Shown: positions 8,539 to 17,483, counted from the stretch's first letter. The stretch: 64,000 nt of DNA from Allobosea sp. WAO (GCF_001509835.1 NZ_JXTJ01000001.1:109140-173139), one strand, 5' to 3'. Numbers and translations: made by a program. Notes: a model not told the origin generated them from the sequence alone.

Positions 8539-9489
8539 ATGAGCATGCGGCGCCCTGACCTGACCGGTCGTCTCGATTTCGCGACCTTCGCGCGTGAGTT
8601 CAACCGTTGCCTCGAACAGGACCGCACGATTGCCGTGCCCTATTGGCAGAGCATCGTCGCGGCGGTTCCGCCAACCCTGCAGGACTTCCTCTGGCGTGTC
8701 GTGGAGACGCGGCTCAGCCCGCGCGCCGAGGCGCGGCTGCGCGCTTTGCCGGCCGCGCGCGACCTCTACTCCGAGATCCTGAATGTGCGCTTCCGGCGCC
8801 CGGCGGGCCTGCGCCCGCAGTTTCGGACTCCGAAGCAGGAGTTCGATTCCTACGCGGCGATCTATTGGCGCTTCGCCTCGCCGGCCGCGCGCTTCGACCT
8901 CAATTTCGGGCGGCTGGTGATGCTGTCGCTGCGCACCGAGAGCAGCACGCTCGCCCATCGCGGCAAGGGCTCCTATGACGACACGCTGGTGATCATGCGT
9001 CGCTGCGGCCGCTTCCGGCATCTCGCGATCTTCCCGATCTGCACCGAGCCCGGCGCGCAATATTCCCAGCGGGCCAGCACCACCACGGACAAGCGCTACC
9101 GGGGCGTGAAGTTCAGCAAGACCGAAGGCAACGATATCGACAAGGACGGGATCCGGGATGCCGGACGCCTGACCGAAGGCACCTACCAGTATTTCGAGAA
9201 GAGGGGCGGCCATCTCGGCAACCGCGCCTTCATCGTCGGGATCGACCAAGTCGTCGAGCGCGACACGGATGGCGACGGCCGCTTCACAGAGCAGGACAGG
9301 AAGCGGATCGATCCCAAGGGGGCCGGCAAGACGATGTATATCCATCAGGGCGGCGCCGACACCGTGCTGGAGCCCAACACCTGGTCGGCCGGCTGCCAGA
9401 CCATCCCAAAGAACCGCTATGCCAACTTCCTGAAGGCCGTCGGCAAGCCGAACTCCTTCTACTATGTGCTCGTCAATGCCGCGGCCTGA
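8539..9489 (+). CDS. Hypothetical protein with YkuD-like His/Cys motif and EF-hand-like loops
   Basis: 316-aa protein I do not recognise as a named family. The C-terminal third holds MYIHQGG (His269) followed 17 residues later by WSAGCQTIP (Cys286). That layout resembles the H-x(14-17)-[ST]HGC catalytic signature of L,D-transpeptidases (YkuD), although the His of SHGC is Ala here. Between residues 198 and 253 are two Asp-rich loops, GNDIDKDGIRD and DTDGDGRFTEQD; the second matches the 12-residue EF-hand consensus (D242, D244, D246, G247, F249, D253). No signal peptide is evident. The start at ATG 8539 has AAGGAG 9 nt upstream; the frame is open from 8488. The next gene, an exported SH3b protein, overlaps its 3' end, suggesting a cell-wall role. 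Confidence 0.8.
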   Translation: MSMRRPDLTGRLDFATFAREFNRCLEQDRTIAVPYWQSIVAAVPPTLQDFLWRVVETRLSPRAEARLRALPAARDLYSEILNVRFRRPAGLRPQFRTPKQEFDSYAAIYWRFASPAARFDLNFGRLVMLSLRTESSTLAHRGKGSYDDTLVIMRRCGRFRHLAIFPICTEPGAQYSQRASTTTDKRYRGVKFSKTEGNDIDKDGIRDAGRLTEGTYQYFEKRGGHLGNRAFIVGIDQVVERDTDGDGRFTEQDRKRIDPKGAGKTMYIHQGGADTVLEPNTWSAGCQTIPKNRYANFLKAVGKPNSFYYVLVNAAA

Positions 9490-10180
9490 GCCCCGCCCCG
9501 CAGCCGGCAGGCGCCGGGGCATCGCCATTGTCACGCTGGCCCTGGCTTTAGGCGCGGCCGCGCCGGTGCTGGCGCAGCCCGGCGCCCTGTTGCCGCCGGG
9601 CGGGCAGGCGCGCTGCTCTTTCGGTGCCTTCGTCAACGAGACCGATCCCGAAGGCCTCAATGTCCGCGCCGGCCCCGGCGTCGGGCACAAGATTGTCGGG
9701 CGGCTGCCGCCGGTGACGCAGAGCAAGTCCGATCCGCCGATCCGGGCGATGGTGGAGGTCGAGGTCACGGCGGGCAGCGATGGCTGGTTCCAGATCCGCA
9801 AGGCACGCGACAACGAGGCGCTGACCGAAGCTACCGCGCGACCGATGTTCAAGGGCAGCGGCTGGGTGAGCGGCCGCAAGCTCACCGTGAAGTCGCAGGC
9901 CGATACTGGTCGCGAGCGGCCTGATGCCAAGGCCCCGGCGATCATCGCGGGGCGGGACGGCATGGCTTTCGACAGCGACGCCTTCATCCAGAACGGGCGG
10001 CTGCTCGGCTGCAGCGGCAAATGGGTGCTGGTCGAATACGGGCCGCTGCCGGCCGGCAGCGACGTGCTGGAGGCGCTGGAGGTCAAGCCGGCGGCGCGCG
10101 CCGGGCTGGAGCCGGGCCGCTTCCGCGCCTGGCTCGACCGGATCTGCGCGGTGCAGGAGACCAGCTGCGACGGCGGCTAA
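9476..10180 (+). CDS. Exported SH3b-domain protein
   Basis: 234-aa protein with a basic N-terminus, a hydrophobic signal segment (GIAIVTLALALGAAAPVLAQ) and a bacterial SH3 domain recognisable by ETDPEGLNVRAGPGVGHKIVGRLPP and later GSGWVSGRKL. SH3b domains typically bind peptidoglycan or tether enzymes to it. The preferred ATG at 9476 overlaps the end of the upstream YkuD-like gene (stop 9489) in another frame, implying translational coupling. A Cys pair near the C-terminus (RICAVQETSCDG) and CSFGAF/LLGCSG could form disulfides in the periplasm. The exact start is uncertain by a few codons (9464 also possible). Confidence 0.75.
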   Translation: MPRPEPRPAAGRRRGIAIVTLALALGAAAPVLAQPGALLPPGGQARCSFGAFVNETDPEGLNVRAGPGVGHKIVGRLPPVTQSKSDPPIRAMVEVEVTAGSDGWFQIRKARDNEALTEATARPMFKGSGWVSGRKLTVKSQADTGRERPDAKAPAIIAGRDGMAFDSDAFIQNGRLLGCSGKWVLVEYGPLPAGSDVLEALEVKPAARAGLEPGRFRAWLDRICAVQETSCDGG

Positions 10181-10191
10181 GCCCTGTCCTA

Positions 10192-10800
10192 TCAGCGCTT
10201 GCGGAACACGACGCTGAGATTGTTCGCGGGCATCGCCGTGACCTCTGGCGGCCCGAAGCCCGCGGCGGCCGCGAGGGCCGCGACCTCGTCGAGCTCGCGC
10301 AGGCCCCAGCGCGGATCACGGCTGCGCAGGCTCTCGTCGAAGGCGACATTGCTGGGCACGAGTGGCACGCCGCTCTGGCGATAGGGGCCGTAGAGATAGA
10401 GCGGGCCGCCCGGCGGCAGCAGCCGCGCCGATTCGGCGATCAAACCTTGCGTCGCTGCCCAGGGCGAGATGTGGATCATGTTGATGCAGATCACCGCATC
10501 GGCGCGGGCGAGCGGCCAGCCCGGCGTCGCGGCATCGAGGGGCAGGGCGGGCAGCAGATTCGGCAGCGCGGCTTCCTTTGCCCAGGCGTCGATGCTGGCA
10601 CGTGCCTCGGCATTCGGGTCGGAAGGCTGGAAGGACAGGCCGGGCAGGGCGGCCGCGAAGTGCACGGCGTGCTCGCCCGAGCCGCTGGCGATCTCGAGCA
10701 CCAGCCCGCTCGCCGGCAATGTTTCGCGGAGAACGGCGAGGATCGGATCGCGATTGCGCTGGGCGGAGGGCGCGAACTGGCGGGTTTCGGCTTCGGGCAA
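10192..10800 (-). CDS. DUF938 SAM-dependent methyltransferase-like protein
   Basis: Class I methyltransferase fold of the DUF938 family. Recognisable parts are the start QFAPSAQRNRDPILAVL, motif I VLEIASGSGEHAVHFAAALP, the ICINMIHISPW loop and LYLYGPYRQSG. Length 202 aa is standard. Target molecule unknown for the family. It converges on the SH3b gene with 11 bp between stops. Family assignment is firm, function open. Confidence 0.88.
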   Translation of the reverse strand: MPEAETRQFAPSAQRNRDPILAVLRETLPASGLVLEIASGSGEHAVHFAAALPGLSFQPSDPNAEARASIDAWAKEAALPNLLPALPLDAATPGWPLARADAVICINMIHISPWAATQGLIAESARLLPPGGPLYLYGPYRQSGVPLVPSNVAFDESLRSRDPRWGLRELDEVAALAAAAGFGPPEVTAMPANNLSVVFRKR

Positions 10801-11008
10801 GTTACGGTTCTCCCATCGCAGGCGCCGGACGATGCTTCAAATCATGCCGTATCGGGACAGAAGCAATCGAGCGCGAGAAACTGTGATCGACTCGCCAAGC
10901 TTAGCGCATCGCCCGTGCGAAAAACCGGTACATACATTCCCGCGCGATGCTCTATAAGCGCTGGCGAAGCAGGCCGATAACGAGTGCGGCCCTGCAGCCT
11001 TCGAGCTG

Positions 11009-12292
11009 GTGTTGTTAACCGAGATTTTGATCGTCGTCGTCCTCACCGTCATCAACGGTGTGCTCGCCATGTCGGAACTCGCGGTCGTCTCGTCCAGACC
11101 AGCAAGGCTCAAGGTTCTCAGCGATCAGGGTAGCCGCGGCGCGGCGACAGCCCAGCGCCTGGCCGACAATCCCGGCCGCTTCCTCTCCACCGTCCAGATC
11201 GGCATCACGCTCGTCGGCGTCCTCTCGGGCGCCTTTTCGGGCGCGACGCTCGGCACGCGCCTCTCCGACTGGCTGCGCGACGAGCAGGGCTTTTCCAACG
11301 CGGTCGCGGATGGCGTCGGCGTCGGCACAGTCGTCGTCGCGATCACCTATCTCTCGCTGATCATCGGCGAGCTTGTGCCGAAGCAGATCGCGCTGCGCGA
11401 CCCCGAGCGCGTTGCCGCACGCGTCGCTCCGGCGATGGCGCTGCTCGCCAAGATCGGCTCGCCGCTGGTCTGGCTGCTCGACATCTCCGGCAAGACCGTT
11501 CTCGCCCTGCTCGGCCAGAAGGGCGAGTCGGAGGAGAAGGTGACCGAGGAGGAGGTCCGCACCATCATCGCCGAGGCCGAGACGGCCGGCGTGCTGGAGC
11601 GCGACGAGCGCGAGATGATCTCGGGCGTGATGCGCCTCGCCGACCGTTCGGCGCGGGCCTTGATGACGCCTCGTCGCGAGGTCGAGCATCTCGACCTCTC
11701 CGACAGCCCGGCGGAGATCAGGGCGCAGCTGCGCGCGACGCGTCGCTCGCGCCTGCCGGTGCAGGATGGCGAGGCCGACTCGATCATCGGCGTCGTCACG
11801 GTCAAGGACATGTTCGACGCCTTCTCCGATGGCGACGGCCGCGAATTGCGCAGCATGGTCCAGCAGACCCCGGTGGTGCTCGACACGACCGGCGCGCTCG
11901 ACGTGCTGCGCGCCATCCGCGCTTCGCCGGTGCACATGGCGCTGGTCTTCGACGAGTACGGCCATTTCGAGGGGATCATCACTTCCAGCGACGTGCTGGA
12001 GGCGATCACCGGCGCCTTCCAGGAAGAGGACGACAGCGAGCCGGCCGTGGTGACGCGCTCCGATGGCTCCTATCTGGTCGCCGGCTGGATGCAGGTCGAC
12101 GAGTTCTCGCATGAGCTCGGCATCCATGTGCCGCGCGATGCCGACTACCAGACGGTGGCGGGCTTCATCCTCGCCGAGATGAACCGCCTGCCGAATGTCG
12201 GCGAGAGCTTCCAGAAGGGCCATTGGCGCTTCGAGGTGGTCGATCTCGACGGCCGCCGGATCGACAAGATCCTGGTCTCCCGGATCGACTGA
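11009..12292 (+). CDS. CNNM/CorB-type membrane protein with CBS pair (hemolysin-like)
   Basis: Integral membrane protein of the CNNM (DUF21) / CorB-TlyC group, implicated in Mg2+ or Co2+ transport. Order of parts: three or four TM helices with conserved EL...SSRPARL and GELVPKQIALRDPER, a CBS-domain pair (ALMTPRREVEHLDL...RLPVQDGE...GVVTVKDMF; HMALVFDEYGHFEGIITSSDVLEAI), and a C-terminal CorC/HlyC domain (GSYLVAGWMQVDEF...ADYQTVAGFIL...RFEVVDLDGRRIDKI). The start is GTG at 11009 (VLLTEILIVVV). 427 aa is typical. Metal specificity cannot be told from the sequence. Confidence 0.9.
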   Translation: MLLTEILIVVVLTVINGVLAMSELAVVSSRPARLKVLSDQGSRGAATAQRLADNPGRFLSTVQIGITLVGVLSGAFSGATLGTRLSDWLRDEQGFSNAVADGVGVGTVVVAITYLSLIIGELVPKQIALRDPERVAARVAPAMALLAKIGSPLVWLLDISGKTVLALLGQKGESEEKVTEEEVRTIIAEAETAGVLERDEREMISGVMRLADRSARALMTPRREVEHLDLSDSPAEIRAQLRATRRSRLPVQDGEADSIIGVVTVKDMFDAFSDGDGRELRSMVQQTPVVLDTTGALDVLRAIRASPVHMALVFDEYGHFEGIITSSDVLEAITGAFQEEDDSEPAVVTRSDGSYLVAGWMQVDEFSHELGIHVPRDADYQTVAGFILAEMNRLPNVGESFQKGHWRFEVVDLDGRRIDKILVSRID

Positions 12293-12319
12293 GCGGCGTC
12301 CGCAAACGCACAGTTCTCC

Positions 12320-12412
12320 GTCATGGTCGGGCTTGTCCCGACCATCCCCGCCATCCCTCGGACGGCTTGATCTCCAAGGCGTGGATGCTCGCCACAAGGG
12401 CGAGCATGACGG
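12320..12412. repeat. Dispersed inverted repeat (GTCATGGTCGGG / GCATGAC type)
   Basis: Intergenic element between the CNNM gene and the chromate operon: GTCATGGTCGGGCTTGTCCCGACCAT forms a local hairpin at the left end, and GATGCTCGCCACAAGGGCGAGCATGAC a second one at the right end, so two hairpins are framed by outer GTCAT...ATGAC. The same plan occurs at 45032-45147. Confidence 0.7.
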
Positions 12413-12550
12413 CGGCGGGGGCTGGCCATCGACGCCGTTGACGCCCCCCGGTCGCCATGGTCTAAATTCCGCAGGGGTTCATTCGCGACGACCCCGTGAG
12501 GCGTCAGCCCAAGGATCGCGTCCAGTCTCCTAGCTTCCAGGAGGGACGCC

Positions 12551-13381
12551 ATGTCTTCCAATATCCAGATCAGCGCTGCCCAATTATCACGGCTCGTCGG
12601 CCTGCCCGATGCGCCGGTCCTGATCGATGTCCGCAACGATGAGGACTTTGCCGCCGATGCGCGGCTGCTTCCGGCCTCGCAGCGTCGGCGACATGACGAT
12701 GTCACGGACTGGGCCGGAGCCTATGCCGGCCACAAGGTCGTGGTCTCGTGCCAGCGCGGGCTGAAGCTCAGCGAAGGCGTCGCGGCCTGGCTGCGGCATG
12801 AAGGGATCTCGGCGGAAGTTCTCGTCGGCGGCTTCGAGGCCTGGCGGGAAGCCAGCCTGCCGCTGGTCGAGGCCGGCAAGCTCCCGGCCCGCGACGGCGC
12901 CGGCCGGACCGTCTGGGTGACGCGGGCGCGGCCGAAGGTCGACCGCATCGCCTGTCCCTGGCTGATCCGCCGCTTCGTCGACCCTGAGGCCGTCTTCCTG
13001 TTCGTGACGGCCTCGGAGGTCGAGGCCGTGGCCGAGCGCTTCGGCGCGACGCCCTTCGACATAGACGGCGTGTTCTGGAGCCATCGCGGCGAACGCTGCA
13101 GCTTCGACACGATGATCGAGGAGTTCGGCCTGTCGCTGCCGGCGCTCGACAAGCTCGCTGCGATCGTCAGGGCGGCGGACACCGCCCGGCTCGACGACGT
13201 GCCGCAGGCGGCTGGATTCCTCGCGGCGTCGCTCGGATTGTCGCGGATGTTTCGCGATGATCTGGCACAGCTCGATGCCGGCATGCTGCTCTATGACACG
13301 TTCTACCGCTGGTGCCGCGATGCCACCGAGGAAACCCATAACTGGCCGTCCGTGCCGGCAGGAGCAGGGGGGCGGCCATGA
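12551..13381 (+). CDS. Rhodanese-ChrB fusion, chromate resistance protein
   Basis: Two-domain protein. Residues 1-110 are a rhodanese domain with the active-site loop VVSCQRGLKLSEG (Cys67) and the end signature VLVGGFEAWREA. Residues about 118-270 are the ChrB C-terminal domain (TRARPKVDRIACPWLIRRFVDPEAVFLFV...FDTMIEEFGL...LDDVPQAAGFLAASLGLSRMFRDD). ChrB domains regulate or assist chromate efflux; rhodaneses move sulfane sulfur. The stop overlaps the chrA start (ATGA at 13378), so the pair is translationally coupled. ATG 12551 follows GGAGGGACGCC. Whether the rhodanese half is catalytic in chromate handling is unknown. Confidence 0.88.
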   Translation: MSSNIQISAAQLSRLVGLPDAPVLIDVRNDEDFAADARLLPASQRRRHDDVTDWAGAYAGHKVVVSCQRGLKLSEGVAAWLRHEGISAEVLVGGFEAWREASLPLVEAGKLPARDGAGRTVWVTRARPKVDRIACPWLIRRFVDPEAVFLFVTASEVEAVAERFGATPFDIDGVFWSHRGERCSFDTMIEEFGLSLPALDKLAAIVRAADTARLDDVPQAAGFLAASLGLSRMFRDDLAQLDAGMLLYDTFYRWCRDATEETHNWPSVPAGAGGRP

Positions 13382-14772
13382 CGATCGCGACCGATGAGGC
13401 AAGCAGGGCCGCTGCTGCCGAAATTCCTTCGCTCGGCGAGGCGACCCGCCTCTGGGCGAAGATCGGGCTGCTCTCCTTCGGCGGCCCGGCCGGCCAGATC
13501 GCGCTGATGCACAAGGAACTGGTCGAGGACCGCCGCTGGATCGGCGAGCGGCGTTTCCTGCACGCACTTAACTACTGCATGCTCCTGCCCGGGCCGGAGG
13601 CACAGCAGCTCGCCATCTATGTTGGCTGGCTGCTGCACCGCACGGTCGGCGGGCTGATCGCGGGGCTGCTCTTCGTCCTGCCCGGCGCGCTGGTGATGCT
13701 GGGCCTGTCCGTTCTCTACGTGCTCTATCGCAGCGTGCCGGTTGTCGATGCGGTGTTCTTCGGCGTGAAGGCCGCGGTGCTCGCCGTGGTGATCGAGGCC
13801 GGGCTCAGGATCAGCCGCCGGGCGCTGAAGAACCGGGCGATGATTGCGATCGCGGTCGCCGCCTTCCTCGCGCTCTTCCTGTTCAAGCTGCCGTTTCCGC
13901 TGGTGATCCTCGCCGCCGGGCTGACCGGCTGGCTCGGCAGCCTCTATGCGCCGGCGCTGTTCGAGGCTGGCGGCCATGCCGGCAAGGACGGCGCGCCCGA
14001 ATTCAAGGGCGTCGTCGACCTGATGTTCGAACGCGGAGAGCTGGAGCACGCCAAGCCCTCGACCGGCCGGGCGTTGCGGACGCTTGCGCTCTGGCTGCCG
14101 CTCTGGCTCGGCCCGGTGGCGCTGCTCTGGCTTCTGGCAGGCGGGAACAATGTCTTCACGCAGATCGGCAGCTTCTTCAGCGCCATGGCGGTCGTCACCT
14201 TCGGCGGGGCCTATGCGGTGCTGGCCTATGTCGCGCAGGCGGCGGTCGAGGGCTATGGCTGGCTCGTCGCCGGCGAGATGGTCGACGGGCTCGGCCTTGC
14301 CGAAACCACGCCGGGGCCGCTGATCCTGGTGCTGCAATTCGTCGGCTTCCTCGCCGCCTCGCGGGTTCCGGGCGGGTTCGATCCGCTCGTCGCCGGCAGT
14401 TTCGGCGCTCTGCTGACGCTTTGGGTTACCTTCGCGCCCTGCTTCCTCTGGATCTTCCTGGGCGCACCCTATGTCGAGGCGCTGCGCGGCAACCGGGTGC
14501 TCTCGGCCTCGCTGACCGCGATCACGGCGGCGGTGGTCGGCGTGATCATGAACCTTGCGCTCTGGTTCGGGCTGCATGTGCTGTTCGGCACGGTCCGGCC
14601 CGTCAGCTTAGGCCCGCTCTCGCCGGACCTGCCGGTGCTCTCGACGCTGGACTGGCGGGCGGCTCTGCTCTCCGCCGGCGCGATGCTGGCCATGCTGCGC
14701 TTCAAGCAGGGGATGATGACGGTGCTCGCCGGCTGCGCGCTCGCCGGCGTCGCCTTGCGCATGCTGGGATAG
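13378..14772 (+). CDS. chrA: ChrA family chromate transporter
   Basis: CHR-superfamily transporter with two homologous halves, expected to export chromate using the proton motive force. The first half opens with KIGLLSFGGPAGQIALMHKELVEDRRWI and LNYCMLLPGPEAQQLAIYVGW, the second with the matching TFGGAYAVLAYVAQAAVEGYGW and DGLGLAETTPGPLILVLQFVGF. About ten hydrophobic segments in 464 aa, normal for the long-chain CHR form. ATGA overlap with the upstream rhodanese-ChrB gene. Some CHR proteins move other oxyanions, but the ChrB context supports chromate. Confidence 0.93.
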   Translation: MTIATDEASRAAAAEIPSLGEATRLWAKIGLLSFGGPAGQIALMHKELVEDRRWIGERRFLHALNYCMLLPGPEAQQLAIYVGWLLHRTVGGLIAGLLFVLPGALVMLGLSVLYVLYRSVPVVDAVFFGVKAAVLAVVIEAGLRISRRALKNRAMIAIAVAAFLALFLFKLPFPLVILAAGLTGWLGSLYAPALFEAGGHAGKDGAPEFKGVVDLMFERGELEHAKPSTGRALRTLALWLPLWLGPVALLWLLAGGNNVFTQIGSFFSAMAVVTFGGAYAVLAYVAQAAVEGYGWLVAGEMVDGLGLAETTPGPLILVLQFVGFLAASRVPGGFDPLVAGSFGALLTLWVTFAPCFLWIFLGAPYVEALRGNRVLSASLTAITAAVVGVIMNLALWFGLHVLFGTVRPVSLGPLSPDLPVLSTLDWRAALLSAGAMLAMLRFKQGMMTVLAGCALAGVALRMLG

Positions 14773-14867
14773 CGACTGTCTCATCCGGCGGAATTCTGAA
14801 CTGCCCGGCGCGGAAATTGTGCTCGGTCGAGGGAATGATCATTTCGGTGGGTCTGGAGGCCAACGCC

Positions 14868-15500
14868 ATGACCCATCGTTTTCTCGAGATCGCGACGACG
14901 CCCGCCGTCAGAGCGGCACAGGAGACCCAAGGTAGTCGCCGTGCCTATGCCAGGCAGGAGGAGGGCGCGCCGCATCACGACCGGCTCGGCGGCAGCGAGG
15001 CTGCCTTCATCGCCGCTCGCGACTCATTCTACATGGCGAGCGTCTCCGAAACCGGCTGGCCCTATCTGCAGCATCGCGGTGGTCCGCAGGGCTTCCTGCG
15101 CGTGCTCGACGAGACAACGCTCGGCTTCGCCGACCTGCGCGGCAACCGGCAATATCTCAGCCTGGGCAATCTCAGCGCCGATGACCGGCTCTGCCTGTTC
15201 CTGATGGACTATGGCAACCAGGCGCGGCTGAAGATCTTTGGGCGCGCCCGCTTCCACGATCTTGCGGCGGAGCCGGAACTGGCACGCCGCCTGATCGTGC
15301 CGGGCTACCGCGCCGTGCCCGAGCGCGGCATGACGATCAAGGTCGAGGCCTTTGACTGGAATTGCCCGCAGCACATCACCCCACGCTTCAGCGAGGCAGA
15401 GCTGGCACCGGCGCTCGCGCCGGTGCGACAGCGGCTGGAGGAGCTAGAGGTCGAGAATGCCCGGCTGCGCGCGGAATTGGCCGGGCGCGCCCAGAGCTAG
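14868..15500 (+). CDS. Pyridoxamine 5'-phosphate oxidase family flavoprotein
   Basis: FMN-binding split-barrel protein. Key stretch: AFIAARDSFYMASVSETGWPYLQHRGGPQGFLRV, then FADLRGNRQYLSLGNL, LCLFLMDYGNQARLKIFGRA and FDWNCPQHITPRFSE, the last typical of PPOX-class proteins annotated as pyridoxamine 5'-phosphate oxidase family. C-terminal coiled-coil tail (RQRLEELEVENARLRAELA). ATG at 14868 has GGAGG 8 nt upstream; the frame runs much further back through chrA but without homology. 210 aa. Substrate unknown; PNPOx activity itself is unlikely, as the true PdxH motifs are missing. Confidence 0.87.
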   Translation: MTHRFLEIATTPAVRAAQETQGSRRAYARQEEGAPHHDRLGGSEAAFIAARDSFYMASVSETGWPYLQHRGGPQGFLRVLDETTLGFADLRGNRQYLSLGNLSADDRLCLFLMDYGNQARLKIFGRARFHDLAAEPELARRLIVPGYRAVPERGMTIKVEAFDWNCPQHITPRFSEAELAPALAPVRQRLEELEVENARLRAELAGRAQS

Positions 15501-15503
15501 GGG

Positions 15504-15815
15504 CTAGCGCCGCTCGTTCGTCTCGATGACGCGGTATTCGGCGTCGACGATCTCGCCCTGCGCGGCGCCCGGCTGCTGCTGGCCGAAGGGGTTCTGCGGA
15601 TCGATGCCGGCGGCGCGCATGCGCCGGCGCATCTGCCAGGCGGCGATGGCGCCGCCGATCAGCACGACCGGAATCAGGATCAAGGCGAGGCTGGCTGCCA
15701 CCAGGAACAGCAGCACGCCGAGGGCAAAGGCTCCGGCCATGATGAGATAGCTCGCCCAGCGCGGCAGGCGGCCCGTACTCTGGTTGAGGCGGCTGTTCAG
15801 GTCGATGCGGATCAT
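15504..15815 (-). CDS. Small inner-membrane hypothetical protein
   Basis: 103-aa protein with two adjacent hydrophobic helices (YLIMAGAFALGVLLFLVAASL and LILIPVVLIGGAIAAWQMRR) and a cytoplasmic tail ending GEIVDAEYRVIETNERR. Similar short proteins with an 'EIVDAEYxVI' ending are common in Rhizobiales as uncharacterised membrane proteins (recollection). It lies 3 bp from the convergent PPOX-family gene. No function can be assigned. Confidence 0.72.
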   Translation of the reverse strand: MIRIDLNSRLNQSTGRLPRWASYLIMAGAFALGVLLFLVAASLALILIPVVLIGGAIAAWQMRRRMRAAGIDPQNPFGQQQPGAAQGEIVDAEYRVIETNERR

Positions 15816-15887
15816 GGCTCGTCGTTCGTTCGGTTGGCGCTAATCTAGGAAGCCAATGCGGCGTTGACGAGGGCGGCAGGCGTAATT

Positions 15888-17078
15888 TCAGCCGGGAAGC
15901 GGCCAGTCATAGACCCAGGCATAGCGCTGGCGCAGGCCTTCGGGGCCGAGACGGCGCAGCACGATGTCGCGGGCATAGCTCCAGGGCCGGCCGAGATGAT
16001 AGGAGCGGGCATTGTCGCGGCTCGCCTGCTGGACGCGCGTCGCCCGGCCCTGTCGTGCCGCGGCATAGGCGGCGAAGGCCGCGGGAACCGAGGCGGTGCC
16101 ATCGGCCTGCAGGGCGTTCGCCAGTTCATGCGCCAGCACCGCTGCATCCTCGATGGCGAGTGCCGCACCCTGGGCGAGGAAGGGCAGGACCGGGTGGGCG
16201 GCGTCGCCGAGCAGTGCGATGCGGCCTTTCGCCATCGCCGCCGGCTCGCGGTCATAGAGCGACCAGACCTGCCAGGCGGGCGCGGCCTCGACCAGATGGC
16301 GCAGCGCGATCGGCGCGCCATTGGCGATGCCCGCGATATCGCTTGCGTTGCCGTCGCGCGACCAGCCCGGACGAGCCTCGCGCGCGGCGCGGATCAGGAC
16401 GAGATTGATCTCCTTGCCGCCGGCCACGGGATAGTGGACCGCATGGCGAGCGCTGCCGAGGCGCAGCGAAACCGTGGGCTGGCGCAGTTCGGACGGCACT
16501 TCCGCGGAAGGAATCAGCGTCCGCCAGGCCTCCCAGCCGGTGAAACGCGGCTCGCGGGTGTCGCCGGTGAGCTGGCGGGCCTGCGACCAGAGCCCGTCGG
16601 CGCCGATCAGGCCCATGGCCTCGACCGTCTCGGTCTGGCCGTTCTCGGCGACGAGCGTCGCGGTGATGCCGGATTCGGTCTCGGCGCAGGCGAGCAGGCC
16701 GCGGCCGATCAGCCAGCGGATGTTCGGCAAGGTGCGGGCGGCATCGAGCAGGATCTGGTGGAGATCGGCCCGCTTCAGCGCCCTTGAGGGCGTCGCGCCC
16801 GGCGCCGGCGGCGCATAGGGCATGCTGAGCAGCGGCGTCTCGCTCCGCCAGCGGCTGATCGCGAGAGATTCGGGCCGGACGGCAGCACGGCGCAAGGCGA
16901 TGCCGAGATCGAGCGCCTCGAGCACGCGGCCGGCATTGGGCGAGACCTGGATGCCGGCGCCGGCCTCGGCGAAGCGGGTGCGCTTCTCGGCGATGACGAC
17001 GGGAATGCCACGGCGCGCCAGCGCAATGGCCGCGGTGAGGCCGCCAATGCCGGCGCCGGCGATCAGGATCGGAGACAT
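15888..17078 (-). CDS. FAD-dependent monooxygenase (salicylate hydroxylase-like)
   Basis: Group A flavoprotein monooxygenase. N-terminal Rossmann FAD site ILIAGAGIGGLTAAIALARRGI (residues about 4-25), GIQVSPNAGRVLEALDLG, the DG-type motif LIGADGLWSQARQL, and the second FAD motif GRIALLGDAAHPVLPFLAQGA. This combination is shared by salicylate, 3-hydroxybenzoate and 6-hydroxynicotinate hydroxylases. 396 aa is the family size. No aromatic-degradation genes are adjacent, so the substrate is open. Confidence 0.9.
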   Translation of the reverse strand: MSPILIAGAGIGGLTAAIALARRGIPVVIAEKRTRFAEAGAGIQVSPNAGRVLEALDLGIALRRAAVRPESLAISRWRSETPLLSMPYAPPAPGATPSRALKRADLHQILLDAARTLPNIRWLIGRGLLACAETESGITATLVAENGQTETVEAMGLIGADGLWSQARQLTGDTREPRFTGWEAWRTLIPSAEVPSELRQPTVSLRLGSARHAVHYPVAGGKEINLVLIRAAREARPGWSRDGNASDIAGIANGAPIALRHLVEAAPAWQVWSLYDREPAAMAKGRIALLGDAAHPVLPFLAQGAALAIEDAAVLAHELANALQADGTASVPAAFAAYAAARQGRATRVQQASRDNARSYHLGRPWSYARDIVLRRLGPEGLRQRYAWVYDWPLPG

Positions 17079-17123
17079 GGCTTCAGCCGTTCACGTCCCG
17101 CCGCGCCCCCGGCGGGAAGCGCC

Positions 17124-17375
17124 TCAAGCCGCCTTGGGGGCGTCGTGGTACTCGCATTCCGCCGGCTTGCCGTGACCGGCGCCGAGCGAAGGCTCGTATT
17201 TGAACAGCGTCGAGCAATAGGGGCAGATGATCTCGTCATCCGAGCCCATGTCGAGGAAGACATGCGGATGGTCGAAGGGCGGCTTGGCGCCGATGCACAT
17301 CAGCTCGCGCGCGCCGACATGGATGACGGCGACGCCGGGATCGTTGTGGAAATGCGGTGTGCCGTGGTCGGCCAT
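17124..17375 (-). CDS. CHCC-type zinc-finger protein
   Basis: 83-aa protein of the zf-CHCC family related to NDUFS6. The zinc ligands are seen as MCIG...HPHVFLD...ICPYCSTLF (C-x-H-C-C spacing). Bacterial members are small cytosolic proteins; NDUFS6 relatives associate with complex I, but no such role can be shown here. It ends with the acidic-His tail AECEYHDAPKAA. Located directly upstream of the FAD monooxygenase on the same strand (45 bp). Confidence 0.85.
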   Translation of the reverse strand: MADHGTPHFHNDPGVAVIHVGARELMCIGAKPPFDHPHVFLDMGSDDEIICPYCSTLFKYEPSLGAGHGKPAECEYHDAPKAA

Positions 17376-17483
17376 GGTCGCTCTCTATCGTCTCGATTTG
17401 CGGCGCAGGATAGTCGCTCGCCCGCGGGCGCGCCAGTGCGCCGCGGCGATGGCTCCATAATCCCAGAGCATTGCCTTCCGGCC

